From an uncultured Treponema sp. (GTDB lineage Bacteria > Spirochaetota > Spirochaetia > Treponematales > Treponemataceae), in contig CAMEET010000006.1 of assembly GCA_945915085.1 (NCBI GenBank), positions 1 to 38,584 on the forward strand: DNA of 38,584 nt, in the 5' to 3' direction. Positions 1 to 8,717 of this stretch are shown one piece after another; positions within the stretch are counted from its first letter, which is position 1, and each line of letters begins with the position of its first letter. Under the pieces are notes generated by a model. It saw only the letters and a list, made by a program, of their open reading frames with translations, did not search any database and was not told the DNA's origin. The position numbers were made by a program, and so were the translations under genes.

Positions 1-2
1 AA

Positions 3-863
3 TTATTTGTTGAAGACAATTTTTGAGAAACTTTCAAAACCATCGTACCAGATATTAAAATCATGTCCGCCTGGTTTTGTAACCCATTCATAGTTTTTGC
101 CTTCAACAAATTTGTCACACAGTGTTGTAAGATCTTTTGTTGCAGCTGTTGCAGAATTTAATGCTGTACCATCTTCTGTACCGCAAATATTATAGAAGTA
201 ATTTACATCATAATCAGCAAATTTTTCTTTTAAGTTTTCTGCTGTTTTTGCTGCTTCGTAAGAAGTTGGAGCTGCTGAGAAAGCACCGAACCAACTTATA
301 ATATCAAGACATTCATTGATACCGATGTTGATTGTCTGCATACCACCCATTGAAAGCCCAGCCATTGCTCTGTCATTTCTGTCAGTAGATGCATTATATT
401 CTTTTTCCATAAAAGGAATTAAGTCATTTCGTAATTCTGAACCAAATGAATAGAAAGCTTTATGATTAGAGAAATCACAATTACTGAAGTTTGCATTTGA
501 ACGACCATTTGGAGTTACTACGATGAAAGGTTTTACTTCACCTTCTGCAATTTTTTTGTCCAAATATTTTTTGATTCTAGAAGAATTATTTGTCATGCCC
601 CATTCATTTTCATTTCCACCTACACCATGCATAAGATAAAGAACTGGATATTTTTTTGAAGTATCAGCTTTATCGAATCCTGCAGGAAGATAAACAAAAG
701 CAGGTTTTTGAGTTGCCTCTGTGCCTCCATTTTCATAATCTTTTGAAGCATAAGTAATCTTTCTTATTTCACCTGATTCTGAATTTGAAAATGTACACCC
801 TATTCCTACCATAGAAAGAGCAGCTACCGAAAACAATGCTAACATTACTTTTTTAAGTTTCAT
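3..863 (-). CDS. Alpha/beta-hydrolase esterase, feruloyl-esterase/CE1-like, predicted lipoprotein
   Basis: ORF 3..1115; likely start at MKLKKVMLALFSVAALSMVGIGC (signal peptide with lipobox-like Cys). YLMHGVGGNENEW, nucleophile elbow AGLSMGGMQT, C-terminal GGHDFNIW. Confidence 0.82.
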   Translation of the reverse strand: MKLKKVMLALFSVAALSMVGIGCTFSNSESGEIRKITYASKDYENGGTEATQKPAFVYLPAGFDKADTSKKYPVLYLMHGVGGNENEWGMTNNSSRIKKYLDKKIAEGEVKPFIVVTPNGRSNANFSNCDFSNHKAFYSFGSELRNDLIPFMEKEYNASTDRNDRAMAGLSMGGMQTINIGINECLDIISWFGAFSAAPTSYEAAKTAENLKEKFADYDVNYFYNICGTEDGTALNSATAATKDLTTLCDKFVEGKNYEWVTKPGGHDFNIWYDGFESFSKIVFNK

Positions 864-1006
864 TTTACACCTCGTTTTTTTATTTTTTATACTAAATAAC
901 GATTTTAGGAAATCCATTTCGATATGATTGAATTGTAAAGTGGAATACTCAAAAAAGATATAGGGATTTTTTTGTATTATTTGGATATAAGTGATATAAT
1001 TCTGAA

Positions 1007-1828
1007 ATGCATTTTTTCGATTTTCATTCACATTTAGATTGGTATGAACAGGATTGTAGTGATAATTTTCTTTATGATGGGATTTTTTCACAATTGGAAA
1101 GATTTTCGGGGACAATTATTTCTGCTTCCTGCAGTGAAAACTCTTTTTATGAAAATTTGAAAATATGTGAAAAATCTAAAGCTTTGGGTATTTTTTATAA
1201 TCAAAATGGATTACCAAAAATAATTCCGACTTTTGGAATTCATCCTAAAGATATTTTGAATGGATCTGATAATCTGCAAGATTATGACAGGCTTTGCGAA
1301 CAGTCAAAAATAATCGGCGAAATCGGAATGGATTTTTGCTGGTACAAAGAGGCAGACTGCAATCAACAGGAAAAAGTTCTGCGTTATTTTTTGGAACATT
1401 GTCATAATCATGAAAAATATTGTGTAATCCACACGAAAGATGCAGAAAAGCAGATTTGTGATATTTTAACTGATTATCCAAACGCCAAACCAATAATTCA
1501 TTGGTACAATGGACCTGAAAATGTGTATAAAGAATTTATCAAACGTGGTTATTTACAGACTTTTGGCTGTGAAACAATCCGTTCCAATCATATTCAATCG
1601 CTTCTTCTGCAGACTCCGCGAGATTTAATTTTGGCCGAAACGGATAATCCTGATGCTGAACCATGGCTTGGCGGAACTAATAATTCTATCTATTTAATAG
1701 AAGAAATTTATCAAAATATAGCAAAAATTTTGAATATGAATTTTGAAAATTGTGCTGAAATGATTAATAAAAACTCAAAACGCGTTTTAGTGGAAAGCGG
1801 ATTTTATTGCTTTAATAAAATGAAGTAA
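1007..1828 (+). CDS. TatD family hydrolase/deoxyribonuclease
   Basis: DFHSHLDWY, FGIHPKDI, IGEIGMDF, VIHTKDAE, LAETDNPDAEPW motifs typical of TatD metal-dependent hydrolases. Confidence 0.85.
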   Translation: MHFFDFHSHLDWYEQDCSDNFLYDGIFSQLERFSGTIISASCSENSFYENLKICEKSKALGIFYNQNGLPKIIPTFGIHPKDILNGSDNLQDYDRLCEQSKIIGEIGMDFCWYKEADCNQQEKVLRYFLEHCHNHEKYCVIHTKDAEKQICDILTDYPNAKPIIHWYNGPENVYKEFIKRGYLQTFGCETIRSNHIQSLLLQTPRDLILAETDNPDAEPWLGGTNNSIYLIEEIYQNIAKILNMNFENCAEMINKNSKRVLVESGFYCFNKMK

Positions 1829-1892
1829 AAATTTACACAAATTTTACAATTTCTTTATTTTCTTTTTATGAAAAAACAATCATATTAATATT

Positions 1893-3551
1893 ATGATTAT
1901 GAATTTTTTTGGTCAATTATTTGGATTTGCAGGCTCATTGTGTTTATTGCTTTTTGGAATGAACATGCTCTCGAACGGAATTCAAAAAGGTGCTGGAAGC
2001 GGTCTGCAAAAACTTTTGTCCAAAATCACAGGAAACAGAATCAAAGCTGTGTTAACAGGAATTGGAGTAACGGCTATAATTCAATCTAGCGGTGCTACAA
2101 CTGTAATGGTGGTCAGTTTTGTAAACGCAGAAATTCTAACTCTCGAGCAGGCAATCGGAGTTATTTTTGGCGCGAATATCGGGACAACTGTTACAGCATG
2201 GATAGTTTCACTTTTCGGTTTTAGTTTTTCCATAAGTGCCGCTGCTGTTCCTCTTTTTGGTTTCGGCTTCATTCTCAAATATTTCAAAAAATTTAAAATT
2301 CATAATTTTGCTGATTGTTTTATGGGGTTTGCCCTTCTTTTTATGGGACTTGGACTTTTAAAAGAAAGTATTGCGATTGAAGGTCAAACTACAAGAATTC
2401 TTGCTGCAATTTCGAACTGGGGTGTATTTGGAATTCTGATTGGTGTATTCATTGGAGTTTTTGTAACAGCTTTGATTCATTCATCGTCTGCCATGACTGC
2501 AATAGTTTTGACTATGGCGGCAAACAATTCTTTGAGTTGGGAACTGAGTGCAGCCATCATTTTGGGAAGTAACATCGGTTCTACGATTGACGCAATTATG
2601 TCTTCTATAAACGCTTCCACAAATGCACGGCGAACTGCTTTCGTTCACGTTGCGTTCAATCTGACTGGAACACTGCTTGCTTTATGCTTTTTTAAGCCAT
2701 TTTTAAATCTTATCGATTTGATTGTTCCTGGAACTCCAAATCAAAACATCACAACTCACATTTCTATGCTCCACACTGTATTTAATATTTGTGCCACGTT
2801 TATTTTCCTGCCTTTTGTAAACCAGATTGCTGCAATTTCTCGCAAAGTGATTTTGGATTCTCCTGAACATGATGATTTGCATTATAAAATTCCTGCTATT
2901 TTACCTTTTTCTCATGCTAGTGCTGATATTTATGGAATGCAGATTCAAAGAGAGATTTCCAAAATGGCTGCAAAAGTAATGGAAATGTTTGATAGTATTA
3001 TAAATTCTCTTACTCAGAAAGATGATGTTGAAAATCAGACTGTCATAATCGAAAATCTGGAAAATTATATTGATGAAATGGATGATTCCATCACCGATTT
3101 CCTGCAGAAATGTTACCGTCTGCCTACTGCAAATAACAATGACAGAAAACATTTTTCCAAACTTATGCATATAACAGAAGCCTTGGAGAATTTGAGTGAT
3201 GAATGCTGTTCGATAATGCACACACTTGAAAAATATCTGAATAAATCTGAAAAAGTTTATTCTGATAAGCGGATTAAAGAATTGTCTGAATATCTTGAAC
3301 TTGTACGTGTATTTTTTGAACAAATCATTACATTTTTTACGCTCAGTTTTAATCAAAAAGAACTTTCCAAAGATGAACAGAAAAGCCTGAATCAATTTGA
3401 ACAGAAAATAGACGACATCAAAAAAGATTATAAAAAATCTTCGCGCAAACGCATAGAAAACGGCGGTGATGTAAAATCTGAACTTCAATACATCGACATG
3501 ATCAAAAAAATCGAACGCGCCGGTGATTGTGTTTTTTCTATTCTTAATTAG
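1893..3551 (+). CDS. Na/Pi cotransporter family protein with C-terminal PhoU-like domain
   Basis: Duplicated Na_Pi_cotrans signatures (IIQSSGATTVMVVSFVNA; ALIHSSSAMTAIVLTMA; GANIGTT, GSNIGST) followed by a helical PhoU-like region. Confidence 0.88.
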   Translation: MIMNFFGQLFGFAGSLCLLLFGMNMLSNGIQKGAGSGLQKLLSKITGNRIKAVLTGIGVTAIIQSSGATTVMVVSFVNAEILTLEQAIGVIFGANIGTTVTAWIVSLFGFSFSISAAAVPLFGFGFILKYFKKFKIHNFADCFMGFALLFMGLGLLKESIAIEGQTTRILAAISNWGVFGILIGVFIGVFVTALIHSSSAMTAIVLTMAANNSLSWELSAAIILGSNIGSTIDAIMSSINASTNARRTAFVHVAFNLTGTLLALCFFKPFLNLIDLIVPGTPNQNITTHISMLHTVFNICATFIFLPFVNQIAAISRKVILDSPEHDDLHYKIPAILPFSHASADIYGMQIQREISKMAAKVMEMFDSIINSLTQKDDVENQTVIIENLENYIDEMDDSITDFLQKCYRLPTANNNDRKHFSKLMHITEALENLSDECCSIMHTLEKYLNKSEKVYSDKRIKELSEYLELVRVFFEQIITFFTLSFNQKELSKDEQKSLNQFEQKIDDIKKDYKKSSRKRIENGGDVKSELQYIDMIKKIERAGDCVFSILN

Positions 3552-3552
3552 A

Positions 3553-4163
3553 TTATATTGTACTGAAAATTGTATCCAGAAGTTTATCGATATCAATCGG
3601 TTTTGCAATATGTCCGTTCATTCCTACGCTCAGCGATTTTTGTTTATCTTCATCCATGATATTTTGTAAAAGAATTCCTGATTTCTGACTTTTTCGTTTT
3701 TGATTTGACCTTCAGATGTAAAAATTTCGTTTTCCACCTACTTAATTGCACGCCCTACTACAAAAGCCATGATATGATTGTTTTGTTCATCTTCAAAAAG
3801 AAAATAAAGTGTTCGAATGTATTCATTTGTGATTGGCGAAAAAAAATTGATTTCAATTCGTGATTTTCCAGACTTATATGAATCAATCAAATATTGACAA
3901 ATGACTTTTTCAACTTTTGTCCCCATAAGCATAGAACAGTTAATTTTAGGACCATAGCAAATGTCAACATATTCATCATAAGAAAAAGGAGATGTGAGTC
4001 CTGCAATTTTGGTGTAGTTTATTCCGTCAGAACCAATAATATCCTGCTGGATAAGCCCTTCTGTGACATCAAACTCGTAGGCATATTTCGCATTGCTTGT
4101 CATGGCTTTCAGTATTATTTCTGCTTGCAAAGATATCCTTTTTTCTGAACTTTTTCTGAACAT
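3553..4163 (-). pseudogene. Decayed sensor protein: PAS-like N-terminal fragment plus C-terminal tail of a response-regulator receiver domain
   Basis: Intact 141-aa piece (3738..4163) ends at TAG but in-frame sequence continues as VENEIFTSEGQIKNEKVRNQEFF. In another frame 3553..~3690 reads NIMDEDKQKSLSVGMNGHIAKPIDIDKLLDTIFSTI*, a REC-domain C terminus. Confidence 0.7.
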
Positions 4164-4305
4164 CTAGGATTTTGTGAACTCAAATAATGAGCTGAAAACT
4201 ACTCTTTATAATATAATGCACAGTCAGGCAGATATCAAGTTTTTTTATATCATTTGCAATTTTTTCTTGACCTTCTAATGTTTTTTTTATTACATTATTT
4301 ATATA

Positions 4306-5190
4306 ATGAAGATAAAGCAGAATTGTTTTGGTCTTTTTTTTGGATTGTTTTTGCTGCTTACTGGTTGTAGTTCCACAAAGAAAGTACGAGAAAATACATG
4401 GAAATTTCTAGAACAGAATAACGAATCTATACATTATTATAATTATTATGATGAATTTCGAGCTCCAACTGAAAGTGAAATTCAAGACGAAAATTTGGTT
4501 GAGGAAAAAAGGAAATTTTTGTTTTTAAGACTTTACAATCCTCATTCTTCTTTTAATATTGGAAGTAATTTACTCCAAAAAGGTATCGAAATCACTGAAA
4601 TTCATGACACAAGTGGAAGTCACCTTTCCATTGGATTTGATTTAACTGACAATTTTTATGGTCTTACTTTATATGCCAAACCAAACCTAAAAATTGAACA
4701 CTGCACTGACACTTCAACAAATGAATATATGAAATCCTGCAATCCAAAAAAATCTCTGCAGACAACTTATGCTTTGGAAGTTTCGCAAAATGAATATGAT
4801 ACAGCTTATGCATGGGTTAAACGAAAAGCTGAGTTAGAAACCGCACACTATGATGTTAGTGAAAATTTTAAAATTGCCGGTGCTCTTTTGAGTTCAAATC
4901 CAAATTCTAAGAAAACCGATAAACCTCTGACTCAAGAAGAGGAATTTGCGGAATTTGAAAAGATGAATAAATTTGTTTGTTCCACTTTTATTTGTCATGT
5001 TCTTTACAGTTCTGTAGATGATATACGGAATTATATGAATGAAAATCTCATTGATCCTGATTACACTACTCCAACCGATGTAATTTCTATGCCGGGAGTC
5101 AAGCAGCTTTTTACATCTAACTGGAACGATTTTAATATTGCGGCTCAAAATTTTGCACAGATGAATCCGATTTTTCTTGATTATCTTTAG
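4306..5190 (+). CDS. Putative lipoprotein, possible permuted papain-like (NlpC/P60-related) cysteine hydrolase
   Basis: Lipobox LLLTGCSS; conserved-looking His in GSHLSIGFDL and Cys in FVCSTFICHVLY. Confidence 0.6.
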   Translation: MKIKQNCFGLFFGLFLLLTGCSSTKKVRENTWKFLEQNNESIHYYNYYDEFRAPTESEIQDENLVEEKRKFLFLRLYNPHSSFNIGSNLLQKGIEITEIHDTSGSHLSIGFDLTDNFYGLTLYAKPNLKIEHCTDTSTNEYMKSCNPKKSLQTTYALEVSQNEYDTAYAWVKRKAELETAHYDVSENFKIAGALLSSNPNSKKTDKPLTQEEEFAEFEKMNKFVCSTFICHVLYSSVDDIRNYMNENLIDPDYTTPTDVISMPGVKQLFTSNWNDFNIAAQNFAQMNPIFLDYL

Positions 5191-5325
5191 TTTTTCGACA
5201 ACAGGTCAAATGTCAAGTTTTGCATTTTTTGGGCATTTTTTTGGGTGGCTTTTTACTTCGCAAAAATAAATCTGTATAATCTTTTTTCTTTGTCTTTTCG
5301 GGATATTTTTATTATCTTTTAGAAT

Positions 5326-6180
5326 ATGAACAAAGTTATAAAAGAAAGTTTAAACGTTCTCCTTGTGATAATTGCTGCCATTTTGATGGCTGTCAATATT
5401 AATACATTTGTATATACAGCAGGATTGCTCCCGGGTGGTTTTACTGGAATTGTTTTACTTATTCAAAATATTTTTCTGAAATATCTGAATATTAAAATTC
5501 CATACAGTTTGTTTCTGTGGATTCTAAATCTGTGGCCTGCGTTGATTTGTCTTAAAAATATTGGCAAGCGTTTTACAATTTTATCTATTCTGATGATTAT
5601 AATTTCTGGTCTTGCTACGGATTTTATTCCAGGATTTTTTGTGACTGATGATATTCTGCTTTGCGCAATTTTCGGTGGAATCATCAACGGAATTTCGATC
5701 TGTCTGTGTCTTTTTGTGGGTGCTACGAGTGGCGGAACGGATTTTATTTCGATTTATTTTTCTGAAAAAAAAGGAATAAGTGCCTGGAATTATATTTTTG
5801 CTGGAAACTGCATTTTGCTTGGTATTTTTGGACTTCTTTTTGGCTGGACAAAAGCGTTGTATTCGATTATTTTTCAATTTGCAACGACTCAAATCATCAA
5901 CACTCTTTACAAACGATATCAAAAATCTACGTTGTTTATCATTTCTGAACAATGGGAAGAAATCACTAGAATGATAAAACTTACTACAAATCATAATGCA
6001 ACGATTTTTACAGGAAAAGGAAGCTATCAGGGTGCTGAACGAAAAATGATTTACACGATTGTGGGAAAAGATCAGGAAGCAAAACTTGTACATGAAATTA
6101 TGAAAATTGACCCAAAAGCGTTTGTCAATGTTCTGGAGACAAAAGCACTTTTGGGTAACTTCAATATGCAAAAGTTATAA
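5326..6180 (+). CDS. YitT family membrane protein (YitT_membrane + DUF2179)
   Basis: NTFVYTAGLLPGGFTGIVLLIQNI, GATSGGTDFISIYFSEKKG, C-terminal ATIFTGKGSYQGAERKMIYTIVGKDQ and DPKAFVNV. Confidence 0.88.
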   Translation: MNKVIKESLNVLLVIIAAILMAVNINTFVYTAGLLPGGFTGIVLLIQNIFLKYLNIKIPYSLFLWILNLWPALICLKNIGKRFTILSILMIIISGLATDFIPGFFVTDDILLCAIFGGIINGISICLCLFVGATSGGTDFISIYFSEKKGISAWNYIFAGNCILLGIFGLLFGWTKALYSIIFQFATTQIINTLYKRYQKSTLFIISEQWEEITRMIKLTTNHNATIFTGKGSYQGAERKMIYTIVGKDQEAKLVHEIMKIDPKAFVNVLETKALLGNFNMQKL

Positions 6181-6182
6181 TA

Positions 6183-6238
6183 CGCTGCAAAAAGAGCCTG
6201 CAAAAACTACAGTTTTATGTGAACCAAGTTTTGCAGCG
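6183..6238. terminator. Putative bidirectional terminator between convergent yitT-like and GH51 genes
   Basis: 10-bp inverted repeat CGCTGCAAAA (6183-6192) / TTTTGCAGCG (6229-6238) between converging genes. Confidence 0.4.
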
Positions 6239-6269
6239 ATTTTGCATTAGTTTTGCATCTTATCAGTTT

Positions 6270-8354
6270 TTAGAATTTTAAAACGGTGACTGTTTTTGGT
6301 GGAAGTGTTACTTTTCCGTCCAATTTGATGTTCGAAATGGTATATGATGCCTGTTCTGGCTTACGCAATTCGCACACTTTTTGATTTGTTGCAGAATCGC
6401 CACCACAAAGACCTTTATTTCCATCTTTTGTATCAACAGCTTCAGTTTGAACTACAGGTTTTGCTTTTCCACTTGCAGCCTGCATCAATGCTTTTTCACA
6501 ATCACCTGAAATAGCTTGACCATTTTCATCTGTCAGATTCAAAGTCTGCTCTTCTTCTGACGCATTCACAATTTTTAGAATAACTTTTCCGTCATCATCA
6601 GAAACTGCCGAAACATAAAGTTTTTGTTCGCGAAGTTTTTTATCCTGACCGTCCAACTGCAAAAATTTTGTTCCTGCATAATCTGAAAAGATTTTTTGAA
6701 CATAATAATTTGGGGTGTAAACAACACTTTCCTGATTGAACCAGATTAAATCTGGAGTCCACTGCGAATGTCCGATTCTATTAAAAAGCGGTGCATAAGA
6801 AGCAAGTTTTACTACATCACCATTTTTTTCCATGCCTGTCATCATTGCAGCTTCAGCCAGAGCAGATTCAATAGAATTTGTCAGGTTTAAATCATGAGCC
6901 GCATATTCTCCAGCAAAAACAGCAACATCACGAGGATAATTATCATAAAAATCAACATTTTGATAGAGCCAATCTGGAGCAACATAATAATGTTCGTCAA
7001 CTGCATAACAGAAATTTGGATTTGATTTTGCATTATCACGGTAGAACTTCCAGCCAATGTCATAAATTTCATTCTGAACAAAAGGTCCTGCTGTTCCCAA
7101 AAGTTTCATCTGCGGATAAACATTATGAATTGCCTCTTCAAATGCTTTGTAACGAGGTGCAACATCAACATGTTTACTTTCCCACTGCTCGTTTCCAATT
7201 GCAATCATTTCCAGATTAAAGCTTTGTGGATGACCCATTTTTGCGCGAAGACTTCCCCATTTTGTGTTCACATCGCCGTTTGCAAATTCTATTAAATCGA
7301 GTGCGTCCTGAACATATTCCTGGAATTCTTCTGAATCTACAGGAACTGTCTGATAAGAACGGAACTGACAGGCAACTCCAATGTTTAAAACAGGAAGAGC
7401 TTTGCATTGTCTTTTTTCTGAAGAAAGAAGTTCACACAAAACAAAATATTCATAAAAACCAATTCCATAACTCTGCATATAATGACAATCTGAAGTTTCC
7501 CACGCTTTAATTGCATTTCCGCCCTGAGTTGCCCACAAATTCGGCTTGATCTTTCTGTCTTTCAAATCACCTACAGTTTTTTTCCATTCATAACGATGAA
7601 GAAGACTTGTTCCTTCTACAATACATCCACCAGGGAATCTTAAAAAGGCAGGATTCAGGTTTTTCAATGCTTCAAACAAATCTTTTCTGAAAATGCCTGC
7701 AACTGCATCCTGAGGGATAAGGGAAATCAAATCAAACTCATAACTGCCTTCTTTTGAAAGATGCATTTCAAATCTTGCGCCAGAAACATCTTCCTGTGCT
7801 GTCAACTGAGCTTTGTAAAGATGCCATTCTTTTGATTCACAATTTCCAATCATCTGATTATAACCATCTGGCTCAGTGATAAACTGGAGTGCAACAGAAG
7901 TCTGTGCATAGGTTTTTCCATCTTTTGTGATTAAAACCTGCACTTCGCCTTCTTTATAAAAAACTTCACGTGCATAGAAACTTAAGTTGTAAATTTCGCC
8001 TTTTTTGAGCGAAATACCGTCGTAAGCTTTGTTGTAAAATCCTTCGCCGGGTTTTTCTGCGGTAAATCTAAGATAATGCGGATTATTTTCGCTCACAGCC
8101 ATATTCATGGAGATTTCCAGATTCTGCGGTTTTCCGTCTGTTGATCCCCATGCATAAAGATTATCTTCCGCCATCACATAATTTCTGACAACACCTTTTG
8201 TTTTGACAGCTTCGAAAGAACGGTTTTCAAGCATTTCTGCATAAAGTCCGCCGTCGGCAGCACAATTTATATCTTCAAAAAAGAGTCCCACCATATCTTT
8301 TGTAATATTTCTGGCAATTTTTTCATTTGAAAGTTTTAATACATTTTCTGACAT
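6270..8354 (-). CDS. Alpha-L-arabinofuranosidase, GH51-like
   Basis: LFFEDINCAADGGLYAEMLENRSFE, LNPAFLRFPGGCIVEGTSL, IGNEQWESKH (acid/base region), VFAGEYAAHD (nucleophile region). Confidence 0.88.
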   Translation of the reverse strand: MSENVLKLSNEKIARNITKDMVGLFFEDINCAADGGLYAEMLENRSFEAVKTKGVVRNYVMAEDNLYAWGSTDGKPQNLEISMNMAVSENNPHYLRFTAEKPGEGFYNKAYDGISLKKGEIYNLSFYAREVFYKEGEVQVLITKDGKTYAQTSVALQFITEPDGYNQMIGNCESKEWHLYKAQLTAQEDVSGARFEMHLSKEGSYEFDLISLIPQDAVAGIFRKDLFEALKNLNPAFLRFPGGCIVEGTSLLHRYEWKKTVGDLKDRKIKPNLWATQGGNAIKAWETSDCHYMQSYGIGFYEYFVLCELLSSEKRQCKALPVLNIGVACQFRSYQTVPVDSEEFQEYVQDALDLIEFANGDVNTKWGSLRAKMGHPQSFNLEMIAIGNEQWESKHVDVAPRYKAFEEAIHNVYPQMKLLGTAGPFVQNEIYDIGWKFYRDNAKSNPNFCYAVDEHYYVAPDWLYQNVDFYDNYPRDVAVFAGEYAAHDLNLTNSIESALAEAAMMTGMEKNGDVVKLASYAPLFNRIGHSQWTPDLIWFNQESVVYTPNYYVQKIFSDYAGTKFLQLDGQDKKLREQKLYVSAVSDDDGKVILKIVNASEEEQTLNLTDENGQAISGDCEKALMQAASGKAKPVVQTEAVDTKDGNKGLCGGDSATNQKVCELRKPEQASYTISNIKLDGKVTLPPKTVTVLKF

Positions 8355-8597
8355 AGTCTTTTTTTTAAAGTGTCTATTATTTTAGACAGTTTTAGAATTC
8401 CTCCGTTTCAGAATATTAATTAAATCTTATTACATAGATTTGAATTTGTCTATAAGATATAATTCTTAGAACATTTCATTTTAATTTTGTGTTTTAGTTC
8501 TACACTTTCACATCTTTCACACAGGGCACATCTTTCTATAGCAAAATCTCCCGAAAACATATATAATAAATAAAATTTCAGTTTTTCAAATTTTAAT

Positions 8598-8627
8598 CTT
8601 GAGTTTAAAACTCTTGAGTTTAAAACT
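8598..8627. repeat. Two perfect tandem 15-bp copies of CTTGAGTTTAAAACT
   Basis: Read directly: 8598-8612 and 8613-8627. Confidence 0.85.
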
Positions 8628-8636
8628 GCAGGATAC

Positions 8637-8714
8637 ATTATTAACAGCCGGCTTCCTGATATGAACGGAATTGAGGTTAGAAGAAGTTATTCAAACATTA
8701 CAGGACTTTTTTGA
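8637..8714 (+). pseudogene. Short receiver-domain remnant (SRLPDMNGIEVRR)
   Basis: Frame from 8637 reads IINSRLPDMNGIEVRRSYSNITGLF*, resembling the phospho-acceptor segment of REC domains (D.RLPDMNGIEV.R). Confidence 0.5.
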
Positions 8715-8717
8715 AAA

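Noticed and set aside
2901-3608. Long antisense ORF (235 aa) opposite the Na/Pi cotransporter
   Set aside because: Low-complexity Phe/Ile-rich translation caused by A+T-rich sense codons; no RBS or domain signal. Same reasoning for the other antisense ORFs (e.g. 5581..6171, 12116..12760, 30220..30768, 34703..35455).
8450-8638. 62-aa minus-strand ORF upstream of uvrC
   Set aside because: Contains the tandem 15-mer and no recognisable protein features; probably non-coding.
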